Assembly (NCBI GenBank): GCA_963793825.1
Contig: CAWCBE010000010.1
Location: 51,872 to 115,871, forward strand
From: RYN-230 sp963793825
Lineage (GTDB): Bacteria > Actinomycetota > Actinomycetes > Streptosporangiales > Streptosporangiaceae
Direction of reading: 5' to 3'
DNA length: 64,000 bases
Below the pieces are notes generated by a model, which was not told where the DNA came from, searched no databases, and worked only from the letters and a program-made list of their open reading frames with translations. This document shows positions 16,793 through 24,859 of the stretch, piece by piece. The translations under genes were made by a program, and so were the position numbers. The number at the start of each line of letters is the position of its first letter. Position 1 is the stretch's first letter.

Positions 16793-17959
16793 ATGACCGA
16801 CGCGGCCGTCACCAGGTCCGAACCCTGTGTCCTCGCCGAGCGGAGCGCCGCCCAGCTGCTCGCCGGCCCCCCGGCGCGGACGGCCGAGGAGGTGGCCGGA
16901 CGGCTGCTGGCCATCCAGGGGCAGGATCCCCGCGGGGCCCGGCTGGCCGTCCGGGCCCGCAGCCATGGGCTCAGTGCGGCGGACATCGACCGCGCGCTGA
17001 CCGTGGACCGGTCACTGGTGATCAGCTGGCTGAACCGTGGCACCCTGCACCTGGTCCGCAGCGAGGACTACTGGCCGCTGCACCAGCTCACCACCCCGCA
17101 GCTGGCCACGGGCTGCGCCCGCCGCCTGAGCCAGGAAGGCCTCAGCGCCGACGTGGCCGACCGCGGCGTGGCGGTCATCGAGCACGCCCTGACCAGGCAC
17201 GGCCCTCAGACCCGGGCCCAGCTGGCCGAGCAGGTGAGCGCGGCCGGCCTCCGCACGCAGGGACAGTCCTTGGTGCACCTGTTCTTCCTCGCGTCGCTGC
17301 GCGGCCTCATGGTCCGCGGCCCGATGTCAGGCAAGCAGCACGCCTACGTGCTGGCCCGGGACTGGCTCGGCGCGCCCCCCGCGCCGCCCGCGGCGGGCCG
17401 GGAGGCCGCGCTGGGCTGGCTGGCCCGCCGCTACCTGGCCGGCCACTCCCCCGCCACCGAATGGGACCTGGCTAAATGGGCCGGCCTGCCGCTCCGCGAC
17501 GCCCGGCGGGGGCTGCGGGAAATCGCGGCCGACCTGGTTGAGGACGAGGAGGGCCTGGTCCGGCTGGGCCGCCCGGCGGACCGGGCCGTCCCGGCCGGCG
17601 GCGCCCCCCGGGCCGCCGGGCCCGGTCCGGCCCTCCCGGCGCCGCGCCTGCTGGGCCCATTCGACCCGCTGCTGCACGGCTGGCAGTCCCGCACGGCAGT
17701 GCTGGGCCGGCACGAGCCGGACATCGTCCGCGGCGGCATGTTCCGCTCCTTCGCCCTGGTGAGCGGACGGGCGGCCGGCACCTGGCGCGTGTCAGGCGAC
17801 CAGGTCTCGCTGTCCCTGCTGGACCAGGTGAGCGCCGCGGACCGCCGGGCCCTGGACGCCGACGCCGAGGACGTGCGGCGCTTCCTCGGCCTGGCCAAGC
17901 CAGCCGGGCAGCAGCCAGCCGGGCAGCAGCCAGCTCCGGCCGGCCGGGAATCGCGCTAG
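16793..17959 (+). CDS. HTH_42 (AlkX/AlkZ/YcaQ-like) winged-helix protein
   Basis: Member of PF06224, a fold of tandem winged helices that includes the DNA glycosylases YcaQ/AlkX and AlkZ, which remove crosslinked or bulky alkylated bases. The sequence has the family pattern LLAIQGQDPRGARLAVRAR with a QxQ (residues 42 and 44) where those enzymes carry a QxQ or QxD catalytic motif. Family landmarks GTLHLV and LGPFDPLLHGW are present, and the length (388 residues) is typical. Many actinobacterial members have never been assayed, so glycosylase activity is an inference. The start is the ATG just after AGGGG; the longer open frame upstream has no ribosome site. The tail has a short repeated PAGQQ. 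Confidence 0.8.
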   Translation: MTDAAVTRSEPCVLAERSAAQLLAGPPARTAEEVAGRLLAIQGQDPRGARLAVRARSHGLSAADIDRALTVDRSLVISWLNRGTLHLVRSEDYWPLHQLTTPQLATGCARRLSQEGLSADVADRGVAVIEHALTRHGPQTRAQLAEQVSAAGLRTQGQSLVHLFFLASLRGLMVRGPMSGKQHAYVLARDWLGAPPAPPAAGREAALGWLARRYLAGHSPATEWDLAKWAGLPLRDARRGLREIAADLVEDEEGLVRLGRPADRAVPAGGAPRAAGPGPALPAPRLLGPFDPLLHGWQSRTAVLGRHEPDIVRGGMFRSFALVSGRAAGTWRVSGDQVSLSLLDQVSAADRRALDADAEDVRRFLGLAKPAGQQPAGQQPAPAGRESR

Positions 17960-17964
17960 GGCGC

Positions 17965-18009
17965 TTGCGGTCCAGGCGCACGCCGCCATATACTCGGCTA
18001 CGGATATAC
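17965..18009 (+). promoter_or_regulatory. Promoter and candidate operator of the PadR gene
   Basis: TTGCGG (17965-17970) and TATACT (17989-17994) are spaced by 18 bp, a plausible promoter. The hexamer ATATAC occurs at 17988-17993 and again at 18004-18009, over the -10 box and the expected start point. PadR proteins often repress their own gene from such sites; this is an inference. Confidence 0.5.
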
Positions 18010-18034
18010 GGAGACGAGGAAGCAGGCGATTGTC

Positions 18035-18814
18035 ATGGCAGGCCAGCGGCGGAGGGTGTCCAACCCGCTGGCGCTCGCCGTGCTGGCCACGCTCCGCACG
18101 CGCCCGATGCATCCGTACGAGATGGCTACGACGATGCGCGCCCAGGGCAAAGAGCGCAGCATCAAGCTGAACTACGGCTCCCTCTATACCGTGGTCAACA
18201 ACCTGGCCAAGCACGGCCTCATCGAGGCCATGGAGGCCAGCCGCGAGGGACGCCGCCCCGAGCGCACCGTGTACCGCCTCACGGACGCGGGCGGCGCGGA
18301 GCTTGAGGACTGGCTCACCGAGCTGCTCGGCACCCCGGTCAAGGAGTACCCGCAGTTCGAGGCGGCTCTCGCCGAGATGGCGGTGCTCCCCCCGGCCCAG
18401 GTGCGCGACGTGCTCGAGCACCGGGTCGAGGCGCTGCGCAAGGCTCTCGACCAGGAACGGGCCGAGATCGCGCAGTTCCCCTGGCTGCCGCGGCTGTTCC
18501 TGATCGAAAACGAGTACCACCTGGCCATCCGGGAAGCCGAGCTGGCCTGGGTGCGCGGCCTGGTGCGGGAACTCCGGGACGGCTCATTCCCCCTCCTGAA
18601 GGAGTGGGAGCACTGGACCCGGACCGGGGAAATCCCCGCGGGCCTGCCTGCCGAGCTCTACGAGGGGGCGGGCCTGCCCGCGGCGGCGGACGGACCGGCC
18701 GCGGAAACGGCGGCGGACGGACCGGCCGCGGAAACGGCGGCGGACGGACCGGCCGCGGAAACGGCAGCCGACCCCGGCGCCGGCCCTGGCCCTGGCGCGG
18801 AAAGGGGCCGCTGA
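18035..18814 (+). CDS. PadR family transcriptional regulator
   Basis: Winged-helix regulator. The N-terminal PadR domain (LALAVLATLRTRPMHPYEMA, then LYTVVNNLAKHGLIE, then GRRPERTVYRLTDAG) is clear. A Vir_C-like helical dimerisation region covers roughly residues 95-195. The C-terminal 45 residues are a low-complexity tail with three perfect 9-residue repeats (AADGPAAET). PadR genes commonly precede the ABC exporter they control, as here, so the DrrAB-type genes downstream are the likely target. The ATG follows a weak ribosome site. Confidence 0.92.
   Translation: MAGQRRRVSNPLALAVLATLRTRPMHPYEMATTMRAQGKERSIKLNYGSLYTVVNNLAKHGLIEAMEASREGRRPERTVYRLTDAGGAELEDWLTELLGTPVKEYPQFEAALAEMAVLPPAQVRDVLEHRVEALRKALDQERAEIAQFPWLPRLFLIENEYHLAIREAELAWVRGLVRELRDGSFPLLKEWEHWTRTGEIPAGLPAELYEGAGLPAAADGPAAETAADGPAAETAADGPAAETAADPGAGPGPGAERGR
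18682..18762 (+). repeat. Three perfect 27-bp tandem repeats in the PadR 3' end
   Basis: The unit starts at 18682, 18709 and 18736 and encodes AADGPAAET each time. It lies in the disordered tail, beyond the recognised domain, and is a likely hot spot for copy-number variation. Confidence 0.9.
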
Positions 18815-18990
18815 ACTGACCGAGAACGCGAGCCGGCCCCCGGCAAGGTGCGGGAACACCTGACCAGGGGCCGATCCTCGAACCGATCCCGCGGGAACGA
18901 GATCCGATCGGGTTGTTGCAGCTCAAGGATACTCCGTGAGTTCCGCGCGGACCGGTTCAGCCAACCGACCCGGCACGGAGGAACACGTCC

Positions 18991-20106
18991 ATGAGTATCC
19001 AGGCGCAGCACGCGGGCCCGGCCCGCGCCACGCCCGCCCCGGCCTTCGCTATCGAGGCCCGCGAACTCGTCAAGGCCTACCCCAAAGGCGTCCGCGCCCT
19101 CGACGGCCTGACCTTCACGGTCCAGGCGGGCACCATCTTCGGCCTGCTCGGGCCGAACGGGGCCGGCAAGTCCACCACCGTCAAGATCCTCACCACGCTG
19201 GCCCGGCCCGACTCCGGCGTGGCCACCGTGGCCGGCCTCGACGTGAGCGGCCAGGCAGCGCAGGTCCGCCGGGCCATCGGCGTGGTCGCGCAGCGCTCGG
19301 GCGCGGACCCGACCGCGACCGGGCGGGAGAACCTGCTGCTGTCCGGGCGCATCCAGGGGCTGCGCGGCCGGGAACTCAGCCGCCGGGCCGGCCAGTTGCT
19401 GGACCGGTTCGAGCTGGGCAGCGCGGCGGCCCGCATGGTCCGCACCTACTCCGGCGGCATGCGGCGCCGGCTCGACGTGGCCATGGGACTGATCCACCGG
19501 CCGGAGGTGCTGTTCCTCGACGAGCCCACCGCCGGGCTGGACCCGGAATCCCGGTCCGCCATGTGGGCGGAGATCGCCCGGCTGTCCGCGGGCGAGGGCC
19601 TCACCATCCTGCTCACCACCCACTACCTGGAGGAAGCCGACCGGCTGGCCAGCCGGCTGGCCATCGTGGACCGCGGACGGGTGGCCGCGGCCGGCACCCC
19701 GGACGAGCTCAAAGGCCGGCTGCGCGGGGACACGGTGCAGATCGAGCTGGCCGCCCCGGGCGACCCAGTCCGGCTCACCGCCGTCGTGGGCCAGGTCCCG
19801 GGCGTGCGCGAGGTCAGCGCAGCCGGGCTGCGGCTCAGCGCCCGGGCGGACGACGGGGCCACGGCGGTGCCGGTCCTGCTCGCCGCCCTGGAACAGGCCG
19901 CGATCGGGGTGCACGGGGTGACCGCCGCCCGGCCCACCCTGGACGACGTCTACCTGCGGTTCACCGGGCGCCGCCTCGCGGAGGCCGAGGAGCCAGCCAC
20001 GCCAGCCACGCCAGCCAGCGGCCCGGGGGGCGGCCAGCCCGCCCCGGCCAGCACCGCCCCGGCCAGCACCGCCCCGGCCAGCACCATCCCGGAGGGATCC
20101 CGATGA
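18991..20106 (+). CDS. ABC transporter ATP-binding protein, DrrA type
   Basis: Nucleotide-binding subunit of an ABC-2 exporter of the daunorubicin-resistance DrrA type. Walker A is GPNGAGKSTT (about residue 53), signature YSGGMRRRLDVAMGL (about 153), Walker B VLFLDEPTAGLDPESR (about 173) and the switch His in LLTTHYLEEADRLA. A DrrA-type C-terminal domain follows (LDDVYLRFTGR). The end is a Pro/Ala/Ser/Thr tail with a repeated APAST. GGAGGA precedes the ATG. The stop overlaps the permease start (ATGA). Confidence 0.94.
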   Translation: MSIQAQHAGPARATPAPAFAIEARELVKAYPKGVRALDGLTFTVQAGTIFGLLGPNGAGKSTTVKILTTLARPDSGVATVAGLDVSGQAAQVRRAIGVVAQRSGADPTATGRENLLLSGRIQGLRGRELSRRAGQLLDRFELGSAAARMVRTYSGGMRRRLDVAMGLIHRPEVLFLDEPTAGLDPESRSAMWAEIARLSAGEGLTILLTTHYLEEADRLASRLAIVDRGRVAAAGTPDELKGRLRGDTVQIELAAPGDPVRLTAVVGQVPGVREVSAAGLRLSARADDGATAVPVLLAALEQAAIGVHGVTAARPTLDDVYLRFTGRRLAEAEEPATPATPASGPGGGQPAPASTAPASTAPASTIPEGSR

Positions 20107-20879
20107 CCAGCATCGCCGCGCACACGACCTGGATGACCCAGCGCCAGCTCAAGGCGCTCGCCCGGCAGCCCGCCTACATCATCATCACGCTGATCCAGCC
20201 GGTCATCTGGCTGTTCCTGTTCGGCTCGGAGTTCCGCCGGGTCGCCCAGCTGCCCGGGTTCGGGGCCTCGTCCTACCTGGACTACCTGGTGCCCGGCGTC
20301 GTGGTGATGAGCGCGCTGTCCACGAGCATGTGGAGCGGCATGACCGTGCTCGAGGAGATCGAGGGCGGCCTCATGGACCGGTTCCTGGTGCTGCCGCTGC
20401 ACCGTTCGGCGATCATCAACGCGTCCGTCGTCATGCAGTCGCTCAATACCGCCCTGCAGTCGGTCATCATCGTGCTCCTCGGGCTGGCCGCGGGGGCCCG
20501 CTACGCCGGCGGCGCGCTGGGCATGCTCGTGCTGATCATGGCCTCGGTGCTGGTGGCGGTGGTGTTCAGCGCGCTGTCCAACAGCATCGGGATGCTCGCC
20601 CGGCAGCGCGAGACGATCATCAGCCTCAGCGTGTTCCTGCTGCTCCCGCTGACCTTCCTGTCCAGTGCGTTCATGGTCCCGGCCCTGATGCCGCACTGGA
20701 TGCGGATCGTCGCGGACTGCAACCCGGTGAATTGGGCGCTGGAGGCGGGCCGGGCGGCGATGAGCGCGGCGCCGGACTGGGGCCGGGTGCTCGCCCAGGG
20801 CGGCGGCCTGCTGGTGCTGGCCGTCGCGGTCACCGCCCTGTCGGTGCTGAGCTTCCGCGCCTACCAGAAGTCGGTCTGA
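20103..20879 (+). CDS. ABC-2 type permease, DrrB type
   Basis: Membrane subunit paired with the preceding ATPase. The 258-residue protein has six hydrophobic segments. Typical features are QPVIWLFLFG after the first helix region, LDYLVPGVVVMSALSTSMWSG, and LLLPLTFLSSAFMVP with NPVNWALE near the end. The substrate is unknown; DrrAB systems export hydrophobic antibiotics or lipids. The start is set by the 4-nt overlap with the ATPase gene. Confidence 0.93.
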   Translation: MTSIAAHTTWMTQRQLKALARQPAYIIITLIQPVIWLFLFGSEFRRVAQLPGFGASSYLDYLVPGVVVMSALSTSMWSGMTVLEEIEGGLMDRFLVLPLHRSAIINASVVMQSLNTALQSVIIVLLGLAAGARYAGGALGMLVLIMASVLVAVVFSALSNSIGMLARQRETIISLSVFLLLPLTFLSSAFMVPALMPHWMRIVADCNPVNWALEAGRAAMSAAPDWGRVLAQGGGLLVLAVAVTALSVLSFRAYQKSV

Positions 20880-20891
20880 CCGGTCACCGGC

Positions 20892-20936
20892 CCGGCCGGG
20901 CCTGGTGCCCCTGGGACGGGTACCGGGCCCGGCCGG
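20892..20936. terminator. Hairpin between convergent exporter and oxidoreductase genes
   Basis: CCGGCCGGGCC (20892-20902) pairs with GGCCCGGCCGG (20926-20936), an 11-bp GC stem in the short gap between two converging genes. Confidence 0.6.
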
Positions 20937-20951
20937 CCGGGACGCGGCACG

Positions 20952-22001
20952 CTAAGCGGTCAGGTCGCGGACCCGCTCGATGAGGCGGACCCGCTCCTCG
21001 TGCGTGCCCGCCAGCGGCACCACGTTGAGCGTGGTGACCCCGGATTCGGCCATCACGGCCAGCCGCTCGGTGACCAGCCCGTCCGGGCCGATCAGCGAGG
21101 TGCCGGCCAGCAGCTCGGCGGGGACCAGGGCCGCTGCCTCGTCCTTGCGGCCGTCTAGGTAGGCGTCCTGGATCCGCGCGGCCTCGGCCGCGAACCCGTA
21201 CCGCACGGCCAGCTCGTAGTAGAAGTTCCGGCCCTTGGACCGGTGCGGCCCCATCCCCCCGATATACAGGGCCAGCATGGGGCGGCTCAGCTCCAGGTAG
21301 CCCTGCACGTCCGGGCCGATGGCCAGCGGGGCCTGGGCCACCACGTCCAGCGGCCCGAGCGCGGGGTCGCGGCGGGCCCGCCCCGCGGCGAGCGCGTCGC
21401 CCCACGCGTCGGCGGCCTTCTCCGGCAGGTAGAAGATGGGCTCCCAGCCCTCGGCCAGTTCCGCGGCGAGCGCGACGTTCTTCGGGCCGAGCGCCGCGAC
21501 CATGATCGGGATCCGGTCCCGGACCGGGTGGTTGATCAGCTTGAGCGGCTTGCCCAGCCCGGTGCCCTGGTCGGGGGGCAGCGGGATGGTGTAGTGCTGC
21601 CCCGCGTAGGACAGCCGTTCCCGGCGCCACACCATCCGGCAGATCTCGATCAGTTCCCGGGTCCGGCCGACCGGGGCGTCGTAGCGGACCCCGTGCCAGC
21701 CCTCGATCACCTGCGGCCCGGACGCCCCGATGCCCAGCGTGAACCGGCCGCCGGACACGTAGTCGAGGCCGGCCGCGGTCATCGCGGTCAGGGCCGGCGT
21801 CCGCGAGTACAGCTGGAGGATGCCCGAGGCGATCTGCAGCCGCTCGGTGCGGGCCGCGATGAAGCCGAGCTGGCTGACCGCGTCGTAGCTGTAGGCCTCC
21901 GGGACGAACACGATGTCCAGGCCGGCCTTCTCATAGTCGCCCAGCTCGGCGACGGTCTCGGTGAACCCGCCCGCGTAGTTGATGTGCATCCCGATCCGCA
22001 T
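20952..22001 (-). CDS. LLM class (F420-dependent type) oxidoreductase
   Basis: Luciferase-like TIM-barrel flavin or F420 oxidoreductase of 349 residues. The N-terminus MRIGMHINYAGGFTETVAEL, the segment ERLQIASGILQLYSRTPAL, and GGRFTLGIGASGPQVIEGWH (substrate and cofactor loop) are typical of mycobacterial-type F420-dependent enzymes. The cofactor is inferred from family resemblance and cannot be proved from sequence alone. The open frame runs upstream to 22124, but the ATG at 22001 gives the family start. It lies downstream of the aro operon, separated by a 179-nt gap holding a small stem-loop near 22020-22050. Confidence 0.88.
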   Translation of the reverse strand: MRIGMHINYAGGFTETVAELGDYEKAGLDIVFVPEAYSYDAVSQLGFIAARTERLQIASGILQLYSRTPALTAMTAAGLDYVSGGRFTLGIGASGPQVIEGWHGVRYDAPVGRTRELIEICRMVWRRERLSYAGQHYTIPLPPDQGTGLGKPLKLINHPVRDRIPIMVAALGPKNVALAAELAEGWEPIFYLPEKAADAWGDALAAGRARRDPALGPLDVVAQAPLAIGPDVQGYLELSRPMLALYIGGMGPHRSKGRNFYYELAVRYGFAAEAARIQDAYLDGRKDEAAALVPAELLAGTSLIGPDGLVTERLAVMAESGVTTLNVVPLAGTHEERVRLIERVRDLTA

Positions 22002-22180
22002 GCTCCGGCCTTTCCCCAGACAGCCGCACCGAATTGCGTTCGGCTGCGGTTGCCTCGAGGGTAACGCGCCGCGCCCGCAGCCGGCAGGCCGGCCGCGACC
22101 GGGTGCAGCCCCTTTCCTGCGCAACGGCCCGCACCCCGCACGGCCCCGCCGCAGCGCATGAGCCTGCGCCGGAAGGTAGG

Positions 22181-22684
22181 TCAGCCGCGGATGTCGGTGA
22201 CCTGCGGCAACCAGTCCAGGATGTCCTGGCAGACCGCGTCCGGGGGGCGGCCGGCCGTGCTGACCGTGTGGACGGCGACCGCCCGGTAACCGGCCAGCCG
22301 GTGGCGGAAGAGCTCTTCCAGGCCCGGGTTACGCAGCACCGGGCGGAGCTCGTCCCCGCCGACCCGGTCCATCGACTCCGCATAGCCGACTTCGAGGTAG
22401 ACGACATGGTGGCCGTCCAGGGCGCGCTGGGTGGCCGGGTGCTGCACGGCCCCGCCGCCCAGCGCCAACACGGCCCCGGGGCCGGCCAGCAGCCCCGCCG
22501 TGACCTGGTGCTCCAGCGCCCGGAAGCCGGGCTCGCCCTCGGCCGCGAAGATCTCCCGGATCGGGCGGCCGGCCCGCTGCTCGATGATGACGTCGACATC
22601 GGCGAACGGCAGGCCGAGCCGGGACGCGAGCAGCCCTCCCACGGTGGTCTTGCCCGCCCCCATGAACCCGATCAGGACGATCAC
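22181..22684 (-). CDS. Second shikimate kinase (AroK paralogue)
   Basis: P-loop kinase of the shikimate kinase family, last gene of the aro operon. Walker A GFMGAGKTTVG (residues 6-16), FADVDVIIEQ with the two Asp, FRALEH with the shikimate-binding Arg, and the canonical GGG in LALGGGAV are present. The lid Arg follows in DELRPVLRNP. The usual RxPxYR near the C-terminus is altered to RLAGYRAVA. It starts 5 nt after aroQ ends. Another kinase of the family lies two genes upstream, so this is a paralogue in the same operon. It may duplicate or have taken over the reaction, or act on another substrate. Confidence 0.85.
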   Translation of the reverse strand: MIVLIGFMGAGKTTVGGLLASRLGLPFADVDVIIEQRAGRPIREIFAAEGEPGFRALEHQVTAGLLAGPGAVLALGGGAVQHPATQRALDGHHVVYLEVGYAESMDRVGGDELRPVLRNPGLEELFRHRLAGYRAVAVHTVSTAGRPPDAVCQDILDWLPQVTDIRG

Positions 22685-22689
22685 GGTGC

Positions 22690-23154
22690 CTACCGGGCCT
22701 GCTCAGCGACTTGCGGCTGCGCCGTTACCAGCTCGGCGATCGCCTGGAGCGCCAGCTGGTAGGACATCAGGCCGAACCCGGCGACCGTGCCATCGGCCAC
22801 GGCGGCCACCACCGAGGTGTGCCGGAACCGCTCCCGGGTCGCCGGATTGGTCAGGTGCACCTCCACGAGCGGCGCGGTCCGCATGGCCAGCGCGTCCCGC
22901 AGCGCGTAGGAGTAGTGGGTGAACGCGGCCGGGTTGAGCACCAGCGGCATCCGGGCCGCGGCCGCCTCGTGCACCCACCCGATCATCTCGGCCTCGTCGT
23001 TGGTCTGCCGGACCTCGACACTCAGGTCCAGCGTGCGGCCGGTGAGGCGGCACACCTCGACCAGGTCGTCGAACGTCTGCGTGCCATACACATCCGGCTC
23101 GCGCGAGCCCAGTTGCGCGAGGTTGGGCCCGTTGAGCACGAGAACCTGCTTCAT
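22690..23154 (-). CDS. aroQ: Type II 3-dehydroquinate dehydratase
   Basis: Third step of the shikimate pathway, a dodecameric dehydratase. The 154-residue sequence opens with VLVLNGPNLAQLGSREPDVYG, with the catalytic Tyr in DVYG. NPAAFTHYSYALRDAL holds the substrate-binding Asn and His, and VEVHLTNP the second binding loop. The ATG overlaps the aroB stop by 4 nt. Confidence 0.95.
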   Translation of the reverse strand: MKQVLVLNGPNLAQLGSREPDVYGTQTFDDLVEVCRLTGRTLDLSVEVRQTNDEAEMIGWVHEAAAARMPLVLNPAAFTHYSYALRDALAMRTAPLVEVHLTNPATRERFRHTSVVAAVADGTVAGFGLMSYQLALQAIAELVTAQPQVAEQAR

Positions 23155-24227
23155 CGCCTGCATACCTCCAGGTAAGCACTGCTCAGCAGTGCCTCGGACG
23201 GGGTGTCCAGCACCGGCTGGGCCAGGCCGTCCAGGACGACCATCCGCAGCCGCGCCCCGCGTGCCTTCTTGTCCACGGCCATGGCCTCGCGCAGCTCGGG
23301 CCACAGTCCCGGGCGGTAGGCGGTCGGCAGCCCGGCTGCCTTGAGCACCCGGCGGTGCCGGCCGGCGGTCACCAGGTCCAGCCGGCCCATCAGCCGGGCC
23401 AGCTCGGCCGCGTACACCATGCCGATGGCGACCGCCTCGCCGTGCCGCATCCGGTAGCCCTCGACCCGCTCGATCGCGTGGCCCAGGGTGTGGCCATAGT
23501 TCAGGATCTCGCGGCGCCCGGATTCGCGCAGGTCGGCGGAGACCACGCCGGCCTTGACCCGTATCGCGCGCTCGATCAGCTCCCGGGAGTGCCGGCCGTG
23601 CGGCAGCACGGCACCCTCCGGGTCCGCCTCGATCAGCTCCAGGATCACCGGGTCGGCGATGAACCCCGCCTTGATCACCTCGGCCAGGCCGCTGACGTAC
23701 TCCGGTTGCGGCAGCGTCTCCAGCGTGGCCAGGTCGGCGAGCACCCCGGCGGGCGGGTGGAACGCGCCGACCAGGTTCTTGCCCTCCGGGATGTCCACCG
23801 CGGTCTTCCCGCCCACCGCCGCGTCGGTCATCGCGAGCAGCGTGGTCGGCACCAGCACCACCCGCACGCCGCGCAGCCAGCAGGCGGCGGCGAACCCGGC
23901 CAGGTCGGTGGTGGCCCCGCCGCCGACGCCGACGATGGCATCGGTCCGGGTGATCCGGCTGGCGGCCAGCTGCGACCAGAGCGCGGCCGCCACCTCGATG
24001 TCCTTGGCGGCCTCGCCCGCCGGGACCTCGGCCTGGTGCACCTGGTAGCCGGCGTCGGCCAGCGACCCGCACACCGGCTGGGCGATGTCGCGGCGGCCCT
24101 GGGCGGCGATGACCATGACGGAGGACGCCCCGGGCCCGACGAGGGAGGGCAGCTCGGCGAGGATGCCGGTGCCCACGACGACGTCGTAGGGCTGCTCGCC
24201 GCCGATACCGATCCGGGTCGCGTTCAT
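23151..24227 (-). CDS. aroB: 3-dehydroquinate synthase
   Basis: Converts DAHP to 3-dehydroquinate using NAD and a divalent metal. NAD-binding GVGGGATTDLAGFAA, then MTDAAVGGKTAVDIPEGKN, and the metal ligands in LAEVIKAG (Glu) and NYGHTLGHAIE / MRHGEAVAIGM (His) are all present. It has 358 residues, normal. It overlaps aroK by 4 nt upstream and aroQ by 4 nt downstream, so the operon is tightly coupled. Confidence 0.96.
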   Translation of the reverse strand: MNATRIGIGGEQPYDVVVGTGILAELPSLVGPGASSVMVIAAQGRRDIAQPVCGSLADAGYQVHQAEVPAGEAAKDIEVAAALWSQLAASRITRTDAIVGVGGGATTDLAGFAAACWLRGVRVVLVPTTLLAMTDAAVGGKTAVDIPEGKNLVGAFHPPAGVLADLATLETLPQPEYVSGLAEVIKAGFIADPVILELIEADPEGAVLPHGRHSRELIERAIRVKAGVVSADLRESGRREILNYGHTLGHAIERVEGYRMRHGEAVAIGMVYAAELARLMGRLDLVTAGRHRRVLKAAGLPTAYRPGLWPELREAMAVDKKARGARLRMVVLDGLAQPVLDTPSEALLSSAYLEVCRR

Positions 24228-24859
24228 GACGTCGTGCCGTCCCGGCCGGCCCGCGCCGCGATCTCTGCCACCACCAGGGCCGCGACCTCGGCGGCATCCC
24301 GGTCGTCGGTGCGCACACTGCGCCAGGCCAGCCCCTGGTAGACCGGGTGCCGTTCCTCGAGCATCTGCCGCAGCCGCCCGCGCGGGTTGCCGGGCAGCGG
24401 CGGCCGCGGACCGTCCAGGCCGGACCGGCGCGCCACGGCGCCGAACCCGGCCTCCAGGTAGATGACCCGCTGGCCGGCCAGCAGCTGGCGGGTGCCAGGG
24501 TCGAGGACGGCCCCGCTGCCCAGGGCGAGGACCCCGGGCTGGCTGGTGATCAGCCGCGCGGCGGCCTCCCGTTCCAGGGCCCGGAACGCGGGCTCGCCGT
24601 CCTGCACGAACAGGTCGCCGACCGGCTTGCCGGCCATCTCCTCGACCATGCTGTCGGTATCGCTGAATCCCGTGCCCAGCGACGCGGCGACCAGCGCGCC
24701 CACGGTGGTCTTGCCTGACCCGGGCGGGCCGATGAGGATGGCCGCCGGGCCGCGGCGCGGCGGCCCGGGCTCATGGCCGCGGGATGGCGCGCCCGGCTGC
24801 CCCGGCGGCGGCGCGCCCGGCTGCTCCGGCGGCGGCGTGCCCGGATGCCCCGCGGTCAC
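24224..24859 (-). CDS. aroK: Shikimate kinase with Pro-rich N-terminal tail
   Basis: ATP-dependent kinase of the shikimate pathway, at the usual position between aroC and aroB. Walker A is IGPPGSGKTTVG, preceded by about 39 residues of Pro/Gly-rich sequence with imperfect GAPPPGQP-type repeats not found in normal AroK. SDTDSM, FRALER and the lid motif RPPL are conserved, but the usual GGG of the shikimate loop reads GSG (LALGSGAV). The start is set by the ATGA overlap with aroC; an internal start near the P-loop is possible. Confidence 0.9.
   Translation of the reverse strand: MTAGHPGTPPPEQPGAPPPGQPGAPSRGHEPGPPRRGPAAILIGPPGSGKTTVGALVAASLGTGFSDTDSMVEEMAGKPVGDLFVQDGEPAFRALEREAAARLITSQPGVLALGSGAVLDPGTRQLLAGQRVIYLEAGFGAVARRSGLDGPRPPLPGNPRGRLRQMLEERHPVYQGLAWRSVRTDDRDAAEVAALVVAEIAARAGRDGTTS

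Noticed and set aside
18936..20879. Single 647-residue fused plus-strand protein ending in the exporter permease
   Set aside because: Its first two thirds are the wrong frame over the ABC ATPase; the permease begins at the ATG at 20103, coupled by ATGA.
23355..24341. 328-codon plus-strand frame over aroB
   Set aside because: Lies entirely opposite aroB and part of aroK; composition (His, Gly, Asp, Arg) is that of a shadow frame and no domain is recognised.
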